NCBI GenBank assembly: GCA_022702705.1
Contig: CM040423.1
Location: 111,340,738 to 111,404,737, forward strand
Direction: 5' to 3'
Length of the DNA: 64,000 bases
Source: Papilionanthe hookeriana x Papilionanthe teres
Lineage: Eukaryota > Streptophyta > Magnoliopsida > Asparagales > Orchidaceae
The notes under the pieces were generated by a model. That model did not search any database, was not told the origin of the DNA, and saw nothing but the letters and a program-made list of their open reading frames with translations. The position numbers and the translations under genes are program-made. Of this stretch, positions 25,001-37,313 are shown one piece after another; positions within the stretch are counted from its first letter, which is position 1, and every line of letters begins with the position of its first letter.

Positions 25001-28000
25001 ACCACAAAAAATTGAAGACTCTAGCTTTGAAAGGGGAGAGACCATATCACCTAGAGACCCTTGTGCTACTATCCAGTAAAACCAACTGCAAGTTTGTCAC
25101 AGCCAGAAAATGTTGCTAGTTCCACAGATTTGAACATGTGGAAGCAGAATGCACAACTAGGGGAGTGATCTATTTCATGGAGCCGGGCATTGTTGAAACT
25201 TGGGGTAAGGACGCCACAGACATTAAAGAACAGTTCAAACAAGAATTTTTATCTGATGATGTCTTCCCCCTGGGAACTTCCTTATTCACGGATACATTGG
25301 ATGTCTTTCGTCCATGTGATCAAAAGGAACATGCAACATTTGATGAGATTATGATTTCTGCTCTCTTAGAAGATGGAGAACTTATTGTCGAAACATACAA
25401 AAGGTCACACAAATTAGAGGATGTCAGAATTCAAAATTTCAGTGAATTGTCTGGGTAATTATCAACTGATAACATCACAGGCGGTTATACTTCCAGCCCT
25501 CACCCCAGTGTTCCACATGAAGAGATGAAAGGTTAGGGTGAAACTCTTGTTATTAGAACAAAGTAAAAGATTTCAGTTCTCCAAAGCTTTAATAGAGAAG
25601 ACCCAAAAGATGGTAAGAATCACCCATCAACCAAACTCTTGCAAAACCTTTCATCACTCGATGTATCAAAAGTAGGAGCATCAACTCTGAGAGGAGTACC
25701 GAGAGCTTCTAATGTTGTACAAAGCACGTGAATTGTACAGATGAAAGGGAGCCCGGAAGTTTAAACGCATGTAGGAACGATAGGAGGTTCGCTTAGATGG
25801 GTCGAAATCGAGTCCATTTGATAAGCTTCATGTGGGTGTCGCCGATCAAATCGATCTGTCGAGCGAAGAATCTAAGCATGGTCTTTCTTTTCGTATCCAA
25901 ATGAGTAAGTGTCTGCTCTCTAATACTCCCAATTTTCATCCACCAATGAATTTCAGATTCTCAAAAAATTTTCTAACTAAATCACTCTTGGGGTGACCAA
26001 ATTGGAATTTCCCAACTAAAGTAAATTTAACATCATCGGAGAGAACCTTCATTTCCAGTGTGGTGAAAGATAACGACGAGTTTCCGATCTTTAGTACCAA
26101 TCGACTCCGATAAAATCGCCTCGTATTTTTCCATGCCGTAATGTCATGAAATTCTTATGGAAAAAGAGGTACTCGTTGTGAGAATTCGTCGCCCACGACT
26201 CCAAGCATAGGAAACCTTAGATGCCATCAGAAAGAAGTCGCCGAGCGGACTCTACAGTCAGTGAACACAGAAGCAGGTTCCACTGTGTGACTGGAAGTCG
26301 AAGGTATATTTCTCCGCTCTGCTAGGGTTTCGCCTCACGGCGAACCCTAGCGCGGTCGTTTTCTTTCTTCTTTGTTCTCGACTATCTAGCGGAGCGTCTT
26401 CGTCGTCTCCGGTGGAGGAGCTCGCTTCGTTCCTGCTGGTTCGTCTCCGTCCTACAGGTTCGTCGAACTCGCCTGTCGGCTTCGTTCTGCTCTTGTCTTT
26501 GCTCGGCTACGCTCGCGGGCCGGCTCGGCCGTCTCGCTGCGTTCGACCGTTTGCCGCGTGCTGCTTGTCGAGCTACGCTCGTCGGCAGCACTCGTGCTGC
26601 TCGATTGCTCGCAGCGTTACAGGTCGAGCCGCTCGACTGCTGCTCGCGGCGTCTTCATCCTGCAGGTTCGAGAACTCGGGTGTCGGCTCGATAGTTCGAC
26701 AGTTTCATTTCAGTTGTCCTCTGTAAGCTCGTCTGCATGCGATCTCACCTGCAGGTGTGGTTCGATCTGCAGCTTTTAATCTTCCGCTGCTTCGACCTTT
26801 CAATTCGTGACTGCTACACCTGCTCTCGGGTTCCATGGCGTGCCCTGCTACCTTTGCTGGGGTGGTGGGTAAAGGTATGGCTACTCGTAAAGGCTCTGAA
26901 CATTTGGTGTTTCCACAAGCTTTCCATGATGCTGCGGCAGGAAGAGGTTCTTGTCATTTTATTCACCCTATTGGGGAGAGAGATGACTCTCTTGCTATTA
27001 TTTTTTCTGAGACTGAATTAAATGCATTGAATGAGGTTGTGAAGTTGACACTTATTGGTAAGTTTGTTTTGAGACATCCTAAAATGGAGTTGTTGAGAAA
27101 TTTCTTTGACTCACTCTACTTCATTGGAGCTTGGAAGATGGGACTGTTGGATGGAAGACATCTATTGATTCATTTAACAGTGGAGGGGGACTATGCTAGG
27201 TTGTTTGCCAAGCAGTCTGTTTTCCTTGCAGGAACTGAAATGAAGATTGTAAAGTGGACTCCAGACTTTGACCCCTCTAAGGAAACTTTCGTGGTTCCTA
27301 TTTGGTTCAGGTTTCCAGGCCCCCATATAGATATTTAAATCATAATATTTTGTTTCAAATTGATGAGCTCGGGTACCCCATCTTGATGGATCTACAACTT
27401 ATAACGGATAAGCATCGATGCGGTGAGCACTCATTGAGAGGGATATTCTTTCCGGATGTCCATAGAATTTGGTGGGCTCGATCACGATTTGTTTGGCGAG
27501 GAGGTGGTTATGGAGCAAAAGTCTTGTCATTGTCCTCATCTGCGAGAATGTTTGGGTACACCAGGGATAGGTGCTATAGGATTTATCCTCCAACTAAGAG
27601 ATCTAAAGGAAATGTTGGAACTTGTGTGGGTCAGAAGGCCCATGGTTTGGTACCGCTTGCCGCTCCATACCGTATCCCTGAAGAGCGGGAATCTTCGAAG
27701 TTGGTGCTTAGCCAGGTTAATCGAGCGGATTCCTACTTGTTACTCCTTCACTCACTTCTGATTCACCTGTTGGACAGGTGGATCGAATTGCGAATACCCT
27801 TGTGGCTAGATCCTTAGAGGTGGAAAAGGAAGCTTCTATCATAGCAACAGCCTTTCCCACTTTGGATGAGACTGTCAAGTCTACTGAAGAAGAATGATAA
27901 GTGTATACCTCCCGGAGGAAGAAAAATGTTGGGGCTATTATTCCCCTTGGAAACTTAATGGATGATATTTTGGTCTCCCCTAATAATGGAGAAGTCCTTC

Positions 28001-28230
28001 AGAGTGTGATTTATGGATGCGCTACAAGAATCAGGGGTAGAGGGAAGCCTTGGCGACCTCCTCCTCTTTAATTTGCTTGTCTCTTTTTGTTCAAACTTTT
28101 GTATCGTTCTGTTTGAGCTTGATTTTTTTTTTTGTTTCTTATGAGTCGAGCTCAATTTTTTGGGCCCTCTCATAACACTTTCTTTGTACCCCGTTTTATT
28201 TCAATGAAATAGGCAATACGACTCTTTTTT

Positions 28231-28290
<60 letters not shown>

Positions 28291-28912
28291 AAAAGGCGCG
28301 TACTATTGCATTGAATTAAAAGAGGGGTACAAAACAAAGTAGTATGAGAGAGCCCAAAACATTTGAGCTCACCTCACAAAACTAAAAGGTACAATAAAGC
28401 TCAAACAGAGCGATATAAAAGATACAACAAAAGAACATTAGCAACTAAAGATGACAAGTTCGCCAAGGCTTCCCCCTGCCCCTGGCTATGAAAGCGCATC
28501 TAGAAATCGCATTCTGAAGGGCTTCCCCATTGCCAGGGGAAACCAACATATCATCCATAATGTATCCAAGGGGGATAGGGCCCCCCGCTTTCTTTTTCCT
28601 TCGTGAGGTATACACTTGCCATTCATCTTCGATAGGCACTGACGATCCGAGTTTGAATTGGGAAAGACTGTTGTTGTGATAGGTTCCACTGCTTGAGACT
28701 GTCCTGTCCTATGATCAGGTTGAACAACCAAGCTATGCATAACCCCCTGGACAATTTGTATAACCGGCTGAGGAGTCTCCCCGATAGCCTTGTCAGCTGA
28801 GTTTAAATTGTTATCAACATCAGATGCTACCCTATTCTCCTGAGCCAGGGTAGCATCGATTCTTTGTTGGGAAATCCCAATGACGCGAAGGCCGAAGCCA
28901 TTTTCTTGAGGA

Positions 28913-28986
<74 letters not shown>

Positions 28987-31900
28987 TATGGTTGTATTCG
29001 AAGACGGGTGGTGCTTCGTCTGTATCCTGCTCCAAGTTAGTGATTATCTTCACATACTTTCGCCTCCGTCCCACTTGCCTTCTTATTTCCTACCTCCTTA
29101 TGCCTCTCCTATCTGCTGCCGCACCATCGATGCAACTTCTTTGCTGTCGCTTCCTCTGTGCCTATTACCTGCTTGTAGCCTATGGATTGCAACTACAATG
29201 AAGGAAGAGAATCTATGAACAATGAGACAGAGGACACAACTGAAACAGTGAAATTCGTAGCATTTTTGGGGAAGGCATGGTTGGATCTTAATTTTAAGAG
29301 GCAATTGAGTGAGGTTGACACCAAACATAAATTATGGAGCACTAGTTGATGAAAAGAAGGATTATAGTTTTGGCAATGAAATTGGATGAGATAGAATTAA
29401 TTTGTGTATAGAAATTTGATTTTGGTGGAATTAGAGTTGCTAGCTTAGCAGAAGAATCATATAAATTATGGGTATGTGCAATTGATGAGTGGGAAGGGAT
29501 TATCAATAACTTGAAGGCTTGTGAGGGCATTGACAAGCGATGAGACCTGCCTGGTCTTTGCATCGAGTGATGAAGGCTAAGATTACGTGGGACAACAGTG
29601 AATAAGGAACTATTGAATAACCCATTTTTCTTGTACCGTGCAGAGAACACAAAGAGTAGACTTATTATTTATTGTAGACTGTTCTGATGAGAAAATAAGA
29701 AAATTACTCTACTAAAACAAGAAAATATCTACGATTGTACAAAGATCTACACATTTTAAATCCAGGTTTCTTGATATGCTTTCCATGTTGAACTAGGATT
29801 TGAATTTCCGTCATTGCCATTAATCTATTAGTCAATTTTTTTCCTTGCTAAATTTTTAAGATCATGACTTCCTACTACGGAATGAATCTATGGGTTCCAA
29901 AAAGATTCTAACCTTACGGTGAATCTTTCTTTCCCATTTGTCTGATAATAAGAAGTCTTACTCTACTCTTTGGAATGATTCCAATAAACCTAGGTTTGAC
30001 GTAAATGGAACAATTCAATTACTTGGTATCTTCCTTTTTTTTATCCAAATTTTTATTATATAAGCCAACCTTATCTAACTCCCATGAAGTCAATATCACC
30101 TCTAATTTATAGAGACTGTATAAAGAAAACATTGTTCATCATCTTGATCTTAGGGATAGAACTATTCAACCGAGCTTGTACATTTGATTATATACTCTAT
30201 AATCATTGTACTCTCTTTAGTCAATGTCATAGATACCCTAATAATCTTCTCATCACCCCAACAATCATTCTATCATTTGAATCGTCGAGTTTGCTTCCTT
30301 GATGCCTATTGCACTCATCTTATAATGATATTTCTAAACCTGTATGACTCTTTAACAATGACAACATGCTTCACTCAATGGATTGATAATTGTGCCATTT
30401 CTTTGTTGTAGGCAGCAAAATTTTAGCTTGAACCGCCTATTGTGGTATACTATATTACCTAGATAATGATTGAACACTACTTTAAATAACCAATCATGTT
30501 GTAAACATTGTAGGCCTCCAAGGCATTGAACTCGATGCAATCAATGACTCTAACCTCACTACTGGCAATACCATTATCTTGTCAACATGCTCTTTTTATG
30601 CTTGTTGCTACCTTGGGGTGTAGCAAGTAATGGTGATGAATAGGTTTATGTGGTTTGTGCACACGCGATAGTATAAGGTAAAAGATGAATCTATTATGGT
30701 AGAGAAAACTTAACGCGGAGTGATTAGAATCGAATGTAGACTATATTATTAGGAGTTGTGCAGAAAGGCATGGAATTTAGATTTGGCATTTCATGTTGCC
30801 CTCAATAAGAATGAATGTAAGATGGAATTAAGATAATGACAAATAAGTAGGATAAAGGTAAATAATGGGAATGGTGGGGATAATGAGGTGTTTCCAAGGT
30901 ATAGCATCTACTAAAGGCGTTAAACAAGAACTTTCATTAAACTAGAGGTATTTTATTTTGATGATGAATATCAATGCATTATACAATAAAGTGCATGGCT
31001 TTATTTTTGCAAAGAGTGATTGCATAAGTCCTTTGTGCAATTTTGATGGGATCATATGTAGTTGTCGGCCGCTTAAGAGTTGCGTCTCTTTTTTTTTATT
31101 TAGATTTAATTTAATGTATATATGTATATTAGTTTTGAAAATAAGATTTTCAAATTTTAAAATATTAGAATGAGAATGGACGGATCTCATTCGTTTAGCA
31201 GTTTGAATGAACGAGCGTAATATCGCAAGTAACGCATGCCTATTCGAAGAATAGGCAGCCTACTTGACAAGTATCGTCTCGATCAAATAAACTAAAAATT
31301 CATGACATCCGATTACTGAGTCTGCGAACATTTATGTGGGTAAATAATTTACTTATTTAATACAAAAGAATTAAATAGGGTTTATATTATCTAGGGTCTT
31401 TAAAACTCACCATGAATGCACTTTATAGTTAATTACCCTCAAGCGATAGAAATCAACTGAGAGAACTACTCGATTTAGATCGCGGGTTTTTATCTTAGCA
31501 GTCGAAAAGGTAGGGTTTTAGTGAAATTTGGTAGTAGGAAATCCGATAGGTGAAATATGCGATGTGGAACGGTTATTTGCTAGAGTCGAAGAGAAGGGTA
31601 GGGGATGTCGCGGATCTCGAGAGATGTCGATAACGTCACATGCATCTATGGTTGAGGCTTTAAATTTTGGAAAGAGATTTATTTTAATTTAATCATACGC
31701 AATTAATTATAGGGATTACGTTTGCGTAATGTACGATTATACGGAACTATACGAAAGATAGGAGGGCTTACGTCGTATCGGGCAACGACGCTCGGAAAGC
31801 ACAAACGAGTTAGGGCTTATATCGCACGGAGGGCATGCGAAAGCTAAAAGAACGGTGAGGGTTTATGTCGCGCTAGGCGGACTATCGAAATCACAGAGGC

Positions 31901-34900
31901 ATTGTTTAAAGCCAAAGAAGGGGTTTTGCGTGTCGACACCGAGGTTTCTTGAAGAAGATGGCACGTCTTTGCGCATAGTGCTCCGAGCTCGCGTCGTAGC
32001 GGGGATCGCGGTTTAGATTTAAAGTTTTAAGTTAAAATGAGCGTACGAGTCGTTTATTATTTTTATTGCAAGTGAGTGTGTAGAATAGTGAGCACGAGTA
32101 GACGAAAACGATAAGCGGGAGCGTCTTATGTGCGAACGAGTGAACGATAGACATGTCATAGCATGCTATACGTAGAAGTATATCTGATATTGCTCTGTGA
32201 AGTAAAAACATCTTGTGAAAGCGGGAGAAAGTACGGAAATGTGAAACGTCTTCAAGCGGGAGAAAGTACGGGAAGTGTAAAACATCTTAAGAAAGTATAT
32301 GTCTTGAAAGTAACGGCACTGCAAGCTTAACGGGAGTATGTCTTTGAAAAGTAAAATATGCGAAGTGGGTATAACGATAAGGAAAGTAAAAAGCATCGCG
32401 GAAGTACGTATGCTTTCTTCATCCATGTGTATTCGTTACTGCATTTATTATCGTTTTCGTATTTTTCTTATTTCTGCGGAAGAGTCGTTAGCGCGGGAGA
32501 AGCGAGTACGAAGTAGTGGGCGAAGCGCAGCTCAACGAGAGTCTACGGTGCGTCTGAAAGCGAGCGAAAGTGCGAACACCGACGATAAAACAAGAAATAC
32601 GACGAGGAGAGCGAATAAAATCGTGAAAGAAAGCAGGGAAGATCGAGAAAGAAAGAAAAAGAACGTCAGTAGAAAACTCGAGAAAAATCACGAACGAAAA
32701 CAAACAAAGAGTCACGAGAAAACCGCAAAGCACACGGAAGAAACTCACGAGATGACCCGCTAAACTTACGGCGAACCGTAAGAAGCCATGGGGCATACTG
32801 GAAAAAGAACCAGTAAGCGCGGTGGTGTTTCGGACTTCGGAGCTTGTGCTTAATATCCGGGACTGAGTCTTAGCTACCGGGCCGGCTTCTGCCGAAAGGC
32901 GGTCTGTCCGACTCGAATAGCCGACGCGTGGACCTTTATAAATTTTCGCACGTTTCGTTTTTGGTTTTCGTAAGCGAATTTGTATGTAAGTAGAGTATGT
33001 GTAGTAGTGGAGGTAATTTTGTATTTTTTCGAACATATGTATTTTTTTGTTTTAAAACATTTGATCGCGGGTTAGTTATTCAATAGGGCCAGGTACGAAC
33101 GTTAGACGGTCGGTAGTAGAAACCCGAGGACGGTCGAACGGTTCCGTGATTCCATGCTCTCTCTCGTAGTACGAGTCGAGCGGCCGTTCATGATTCTCGT
33201 AATTTTTCTCGTTTTGCAATCTCATCCAGTATCACCGCACTTCTGACGACGCATCGATGGCACCATATATAACCGAGGAGGTTATATATGCGCGCCTACG
33301 CGTCACCTGTAGGTGTGTCTTTCGTGACGAAACGAGGTAAGCCCAGGGACGAGAGGTCGAGAAGGAGGACGGAAAGCGGCTCACGCAACACGATTTCAAA
33401 AGAAGTGAGTCGATTTCCGATAATCGAGAAAACACGTAAGTCGCGCGGACTCTCGGCCAGACCTCACGTATCACAGAAAAAGGACATAAAGCGCACACGA
33501 CGCTCTCGGAGAGGATGAGGACTAGACCGCAGAGCACACGCTCCTCCTCAAATAACGCTGTAAAATCATGACCAAAGATGCGGCCAAGTGCTGGACTGCG
33601 GACCACTTGCTCGGGATTCTTCCGAACTCAAGTACCCACATTGATTTTTAATTCTGAAACACAAGCTTCACGGTACGTTCTCCCACGGGCTCGGGACTCG
33701 AGCTATAGCGATAGGAGAATCGATAGGCTTTTAATACGTAAGAAGAGAGAATGAATAAGCTCATAATGCCACTAGCATCAATTTTACCAAATAAAACCTC
33801 CAAGACATATTTCGAATATCGTGCTCGATTTATTTCCTGATAAGCTAGTGAAGCTCTTCCGAACTCATTAAATCAATTTCATAAGCAAATGTAGCAAAAA
33901 GCAAAGCCACCATCACACCAACTACCCCACCCACCAAGGCTCGGCCAAGGCGGAAAAACAAGAGGAGAGGCTCGCGGTCGAGAGCCGAAATAGGGGGAAC
34001 AACACGAGGCAAAGTTCCGACAAAGCCGCTCACACCAGATTCCAATTTACCACAAACACATAAGAATAAACTCCATTAGAATCCAAACAATTCGGCCCTC
34101 TCAAATAAAATTCCAAACAAGGGTGCGACGAGACACCACAAGACCCAAAGAAACGACCCCAAACACGAAGCTAAAATGAGCCTAACACACAGCCGAGCGA
34201 GGCCTCGGCAAACACCCAAAACTAGGCTCACACCGAGCCAATATAGCCGAACAAACATGGCCCCGACTCCAAGGCCTGAGATGAATGCTCACCATAAGGA
34301 CCAAATCCGGCCTATACAAAGCCCGACTCGAGCCACTACCGCGTCGAGGATCGGCCGGCCGCAAGTCGAAACGGCCCCCAACATCGGATTAGCTCGAGGG
34401 AATCCCGAAGACCAACAATCGAGCGGCGGCGGGGGATTCGACCCGAAAATCAAGAAAACGGCGGGGGCTCAGAGCAATCCAAATCGAGAAAACCGCCAAA
34501 ACGGGAAAACGGCCCGATCATAGGGGGCAAAACCGAGCGATAGCCGGACTGAAAACGCCCAGAACCGAGAGCGGCGAGAGGGATTCAAGCAGAAAACAAA
34601 ACCGAGAAGACGGCCCCAAGCCCACCTTTTAAAATGAAATAAGATTACTTTCAGCAGAGATCCTAATGAACGAGAGTAAGGCTTGAAATTTCGGTAAGCA
34701 TAAAGCCCAGTGAGCACTTCCAAACTTCCAACACATCCCGAGCATGAAACCTCGATATATTTCAAATGAAAATAAACATTGAACCCTCTTGAATCAACTC
34801 GAAGCTTTCCTCGAAGCATGCTTTCCTTTTTTTTTTTAACAAAGAAGCGATAAAAGGAGCAAGAAGAGCAAGCTCCACATGCATATAACTACAAATAAAC

Positions 34901-37204
34901 CATTCCATGCTTCAAATGATATAAAAGAGAGAGATGAGCCAATGCAATGTCCTATTTCCACCTTTTCAAGCAAGTAACCAAACCTAGATTTCAGAATAGG
35001 CTCACATTTTCATTCTTAGCATGTTTCAAGCAATAAAGCACCCCCAAACCTTAATACTAGCATGCAACCAGGGAGGGGAAATAAGATGTTATCATTTAAG
35101 CAAATAAATATCAAGTTCCATGGCACATAAATGCTTAGCCGAACAACCGAGCGAGGGAAAGACAAGCCGAGCCACAAACCACAGAATCTATCTCGGAGCC
35201 CGAGCCGAGAAAAATAAAGGGGAGAAAAGAGGTTACCGGCCCGATGTAGAGCACACGAAGCAAAGCAAGAAGGTCGAAAGCTCAACCCGGCAGCACCTCC
35301 CTCTCCCGAGTAAAATCGGCCGTACCCTAAATCTCACCCCAAACGGGGCATTTATAGGCGGAGGAGAAGGGAAGAGCCGCTCCTTACCTCGAAGTGAGAC
35401 GCAAGTGGGGGAAGGGCGGGGAAGAAGGCGACGAAGCGTCGCGGCCCGAGCCGAAGCTCGGCGGCGGGAGCGAGGATTGAGCGGCGGATCACGCGAGGTG
35501 ACCCTCGCGCGAGGATAATACTCGAGAAGGTATGGGGAGAACCACGCGAGGCTCGAGAGAGCAACGGCTACAGAGGAAGAGGCGCGCTCGAGCGCGGGAG
35601 AAGCCGAGGGAACGGGAGCCTTCGTCGAACGAGCGAGAGACGCGGCCTGCTCAGATCGAATGGGTAGGGATTAGGGCTTAGGATAGAATAAATAAGTTTA
35701 AAATATATATATACATATATTATTAATTTTATTAAAATAAGCCCAAAATCGCAATTTCCGCTCCGGCATGCGATCCTCGCAAATTAAATATCAATTTTAG
35801 GCGGAAACGACGTTCCGGACGCAACGGCGCGGTCCGTTTCGTCATCCGAGGTCGTTCGGGCAACCTCGTCGACGATCGCGTCGAAAGCGCGTCAAATCCG
35901 ACATTTTTTGAAATTCTGACTCGACGTCGATCGAGGAATTTGTCTCGGTGGTGCGAAAAATGTGCACGAGGCTATCACAGGTCCAGGTGGTCACATAGGA
36001 ACTCGATTTGGAGTCACAACGCCCCGATTCCGACCTACTTGCTTTGTGAGCTAGAGGTCGGGAATTTCGTCCGGGATTCCAAAGAGTGTCGAAGTGGTTT
36101 CGAGCGTTCTAAAAACGAGGTGGGCCCATTGCTAAGAATCTAAGATCGTCGGGGAAGCTCCTAAAGCTAGAACCCTAAATCCTAGGAGAAAAAACTAAAC
36201 CTCAACAAAAGTGAGGTCAACAGTAGTATGATTTTAGTAAACATATATTTCGTAGTCCAAATCACCCTCTTCTTCTCACTATTATCAGCTAGCACCTTCT
36301 GGAAATGGTTGGTAGTTATAACTACCAAAACAATAAAATTTTGGACAGTGTTATAGCCGGCTAAACTTTAGTGAGTTTCAAACATAGATTTCTAGAAAGT
36401 ATCCGTTGAAATTAGATAATGTTTATGGTCAAAATTTATGCTGTTTAACCAGACATGTTAGAATTGCCTTTTGCACAAGCTTCTAGCTTTCAAATCAGCC
36501 TCACTTTATTGATTCTGACAGGCTTGCATTTTCAGATTGCTATCCTTATGATCAATAATTATTCTTTTGTTGATCTCTTTTGATTCCGTCATTGACTGTT
36601 GCTTGTATAATGTTGATCTAGCTATTGTTAGGAAAAAAATGTTTCTATTTGTGCTATAAATGCAACAAGTCAAGTGAAAATATGAAGGTACGAAGTAGTT
36701 ATAAAAGTGATTAAAAGACTTGTCAGAAAAAAATTATATGATTTTCTTAAAGAAAGTCCTATCCATTGATATCTTGAAAAAATATAATTTCATCCATTTG
36801 TGGTATGTAGTAAAAGAACACCAACCCTTTCTAAAATTTGAGTATATTCTCGCTCAAAGAAGAAAAGAGAAGTCCTGTGTTTCTCAAGGTCATGTAAGAG
36901 AGCTCAAGTGTGGGATCATTCTAAGTTGGAGCGAACATAGGAGGGCACTATGACGGTCCATCAGCTAGGGTTGGATAGCATGCATGCTAGAGAGAATTTA
37001 TAAGATCAGTTTGGGTAGGGACTAGGGGAATGAGTGCATTCTCCTAGGGAATAACATACATTACTTACCAAATAGAAAGTATTTCTATATCGAGATTTTG
37101 TTATGTAATGCTGGCCAACTCGAAAAAGTTGCGTGTGCCATACTTCAAGGTAACCTAGTCACTTTCTATTTGATTTGAGAATCTCCACAATGTTTATATA
37201 CATA

Positions 37205-37237
<33 letters not shown>

Positions 37238-37263
37238 GTATATATACATATATATATATGTAC

Positions 37264-37313
<50 letters not shown>

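Larger units (their letters stand above)
24101..25600 (+). pseudogene. Gag-like internal remnant of the LTR element, split by a hAT-like insertion
   Basis: Before the hAT-like element the frame reads ..NMLESTGEETW. After it, RRELRRLQQSLMDIEEKIQW and LDRDLEGRREKRENMKMK* follow, a charged coiled-coil stretch of the kind found at the start of plant gag. A further open frame at 25138-25458 (106 codons, acidic, containing EQFKQEFLSDDVFPLGTSLF) follows RFEHVEAECTTRG, weakly knuckle-like. I cannot assign that ORF to a family and regard it as part of the same internal region. No pol or 3' LTR is present. Confidence 0.4.
26304..28235 (+). mobile_element. HL-B: near-complete half-LINE (ORF1-only), 1.93 kb
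   Basis: The 5' end carries a telo-box hairpin (26322-26350), a GC-rich leader of about 500 nt, one decayed ORF1 (26835-28071), a 155-nt 3' UTR ending in a T run and a (TA)n tail. No endonuclease or reverse transcriptase follows. Length and layout agree with HL-D, HL-E and HL-F. The 5' region resembles that of the autonomous LINE at 39349-45190. Sense to the host gene. Confidence 0.85.

Noticed and set aside
26382..26779. Open frames of up to 104 codons on both strands in the HL-B leader, and similar ones at 37442-37636, 44747-45154 and 47402-47807
   Set aside because: GC-rich 5' leaders of LINE elements are open by composition. They lack motifs, and the family ORF1 starts downstream.
28916..29074. 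Ile-Tyr repeat proteins read from (TA)n tracts (also at 7005, 37196, 45191, 47219)
   Set aside because: Artefacts of dinucleotide repeats being open in several frames.
32338..33036. Arg/Lys/Glu-rich and opposite-strand open frames in the 5.16-kb LTR-type element as possible genes
   Set aside because: Both strands are open through base bias, with no recognised domain. The second copy of the element cannot be compared here because the window ends first.
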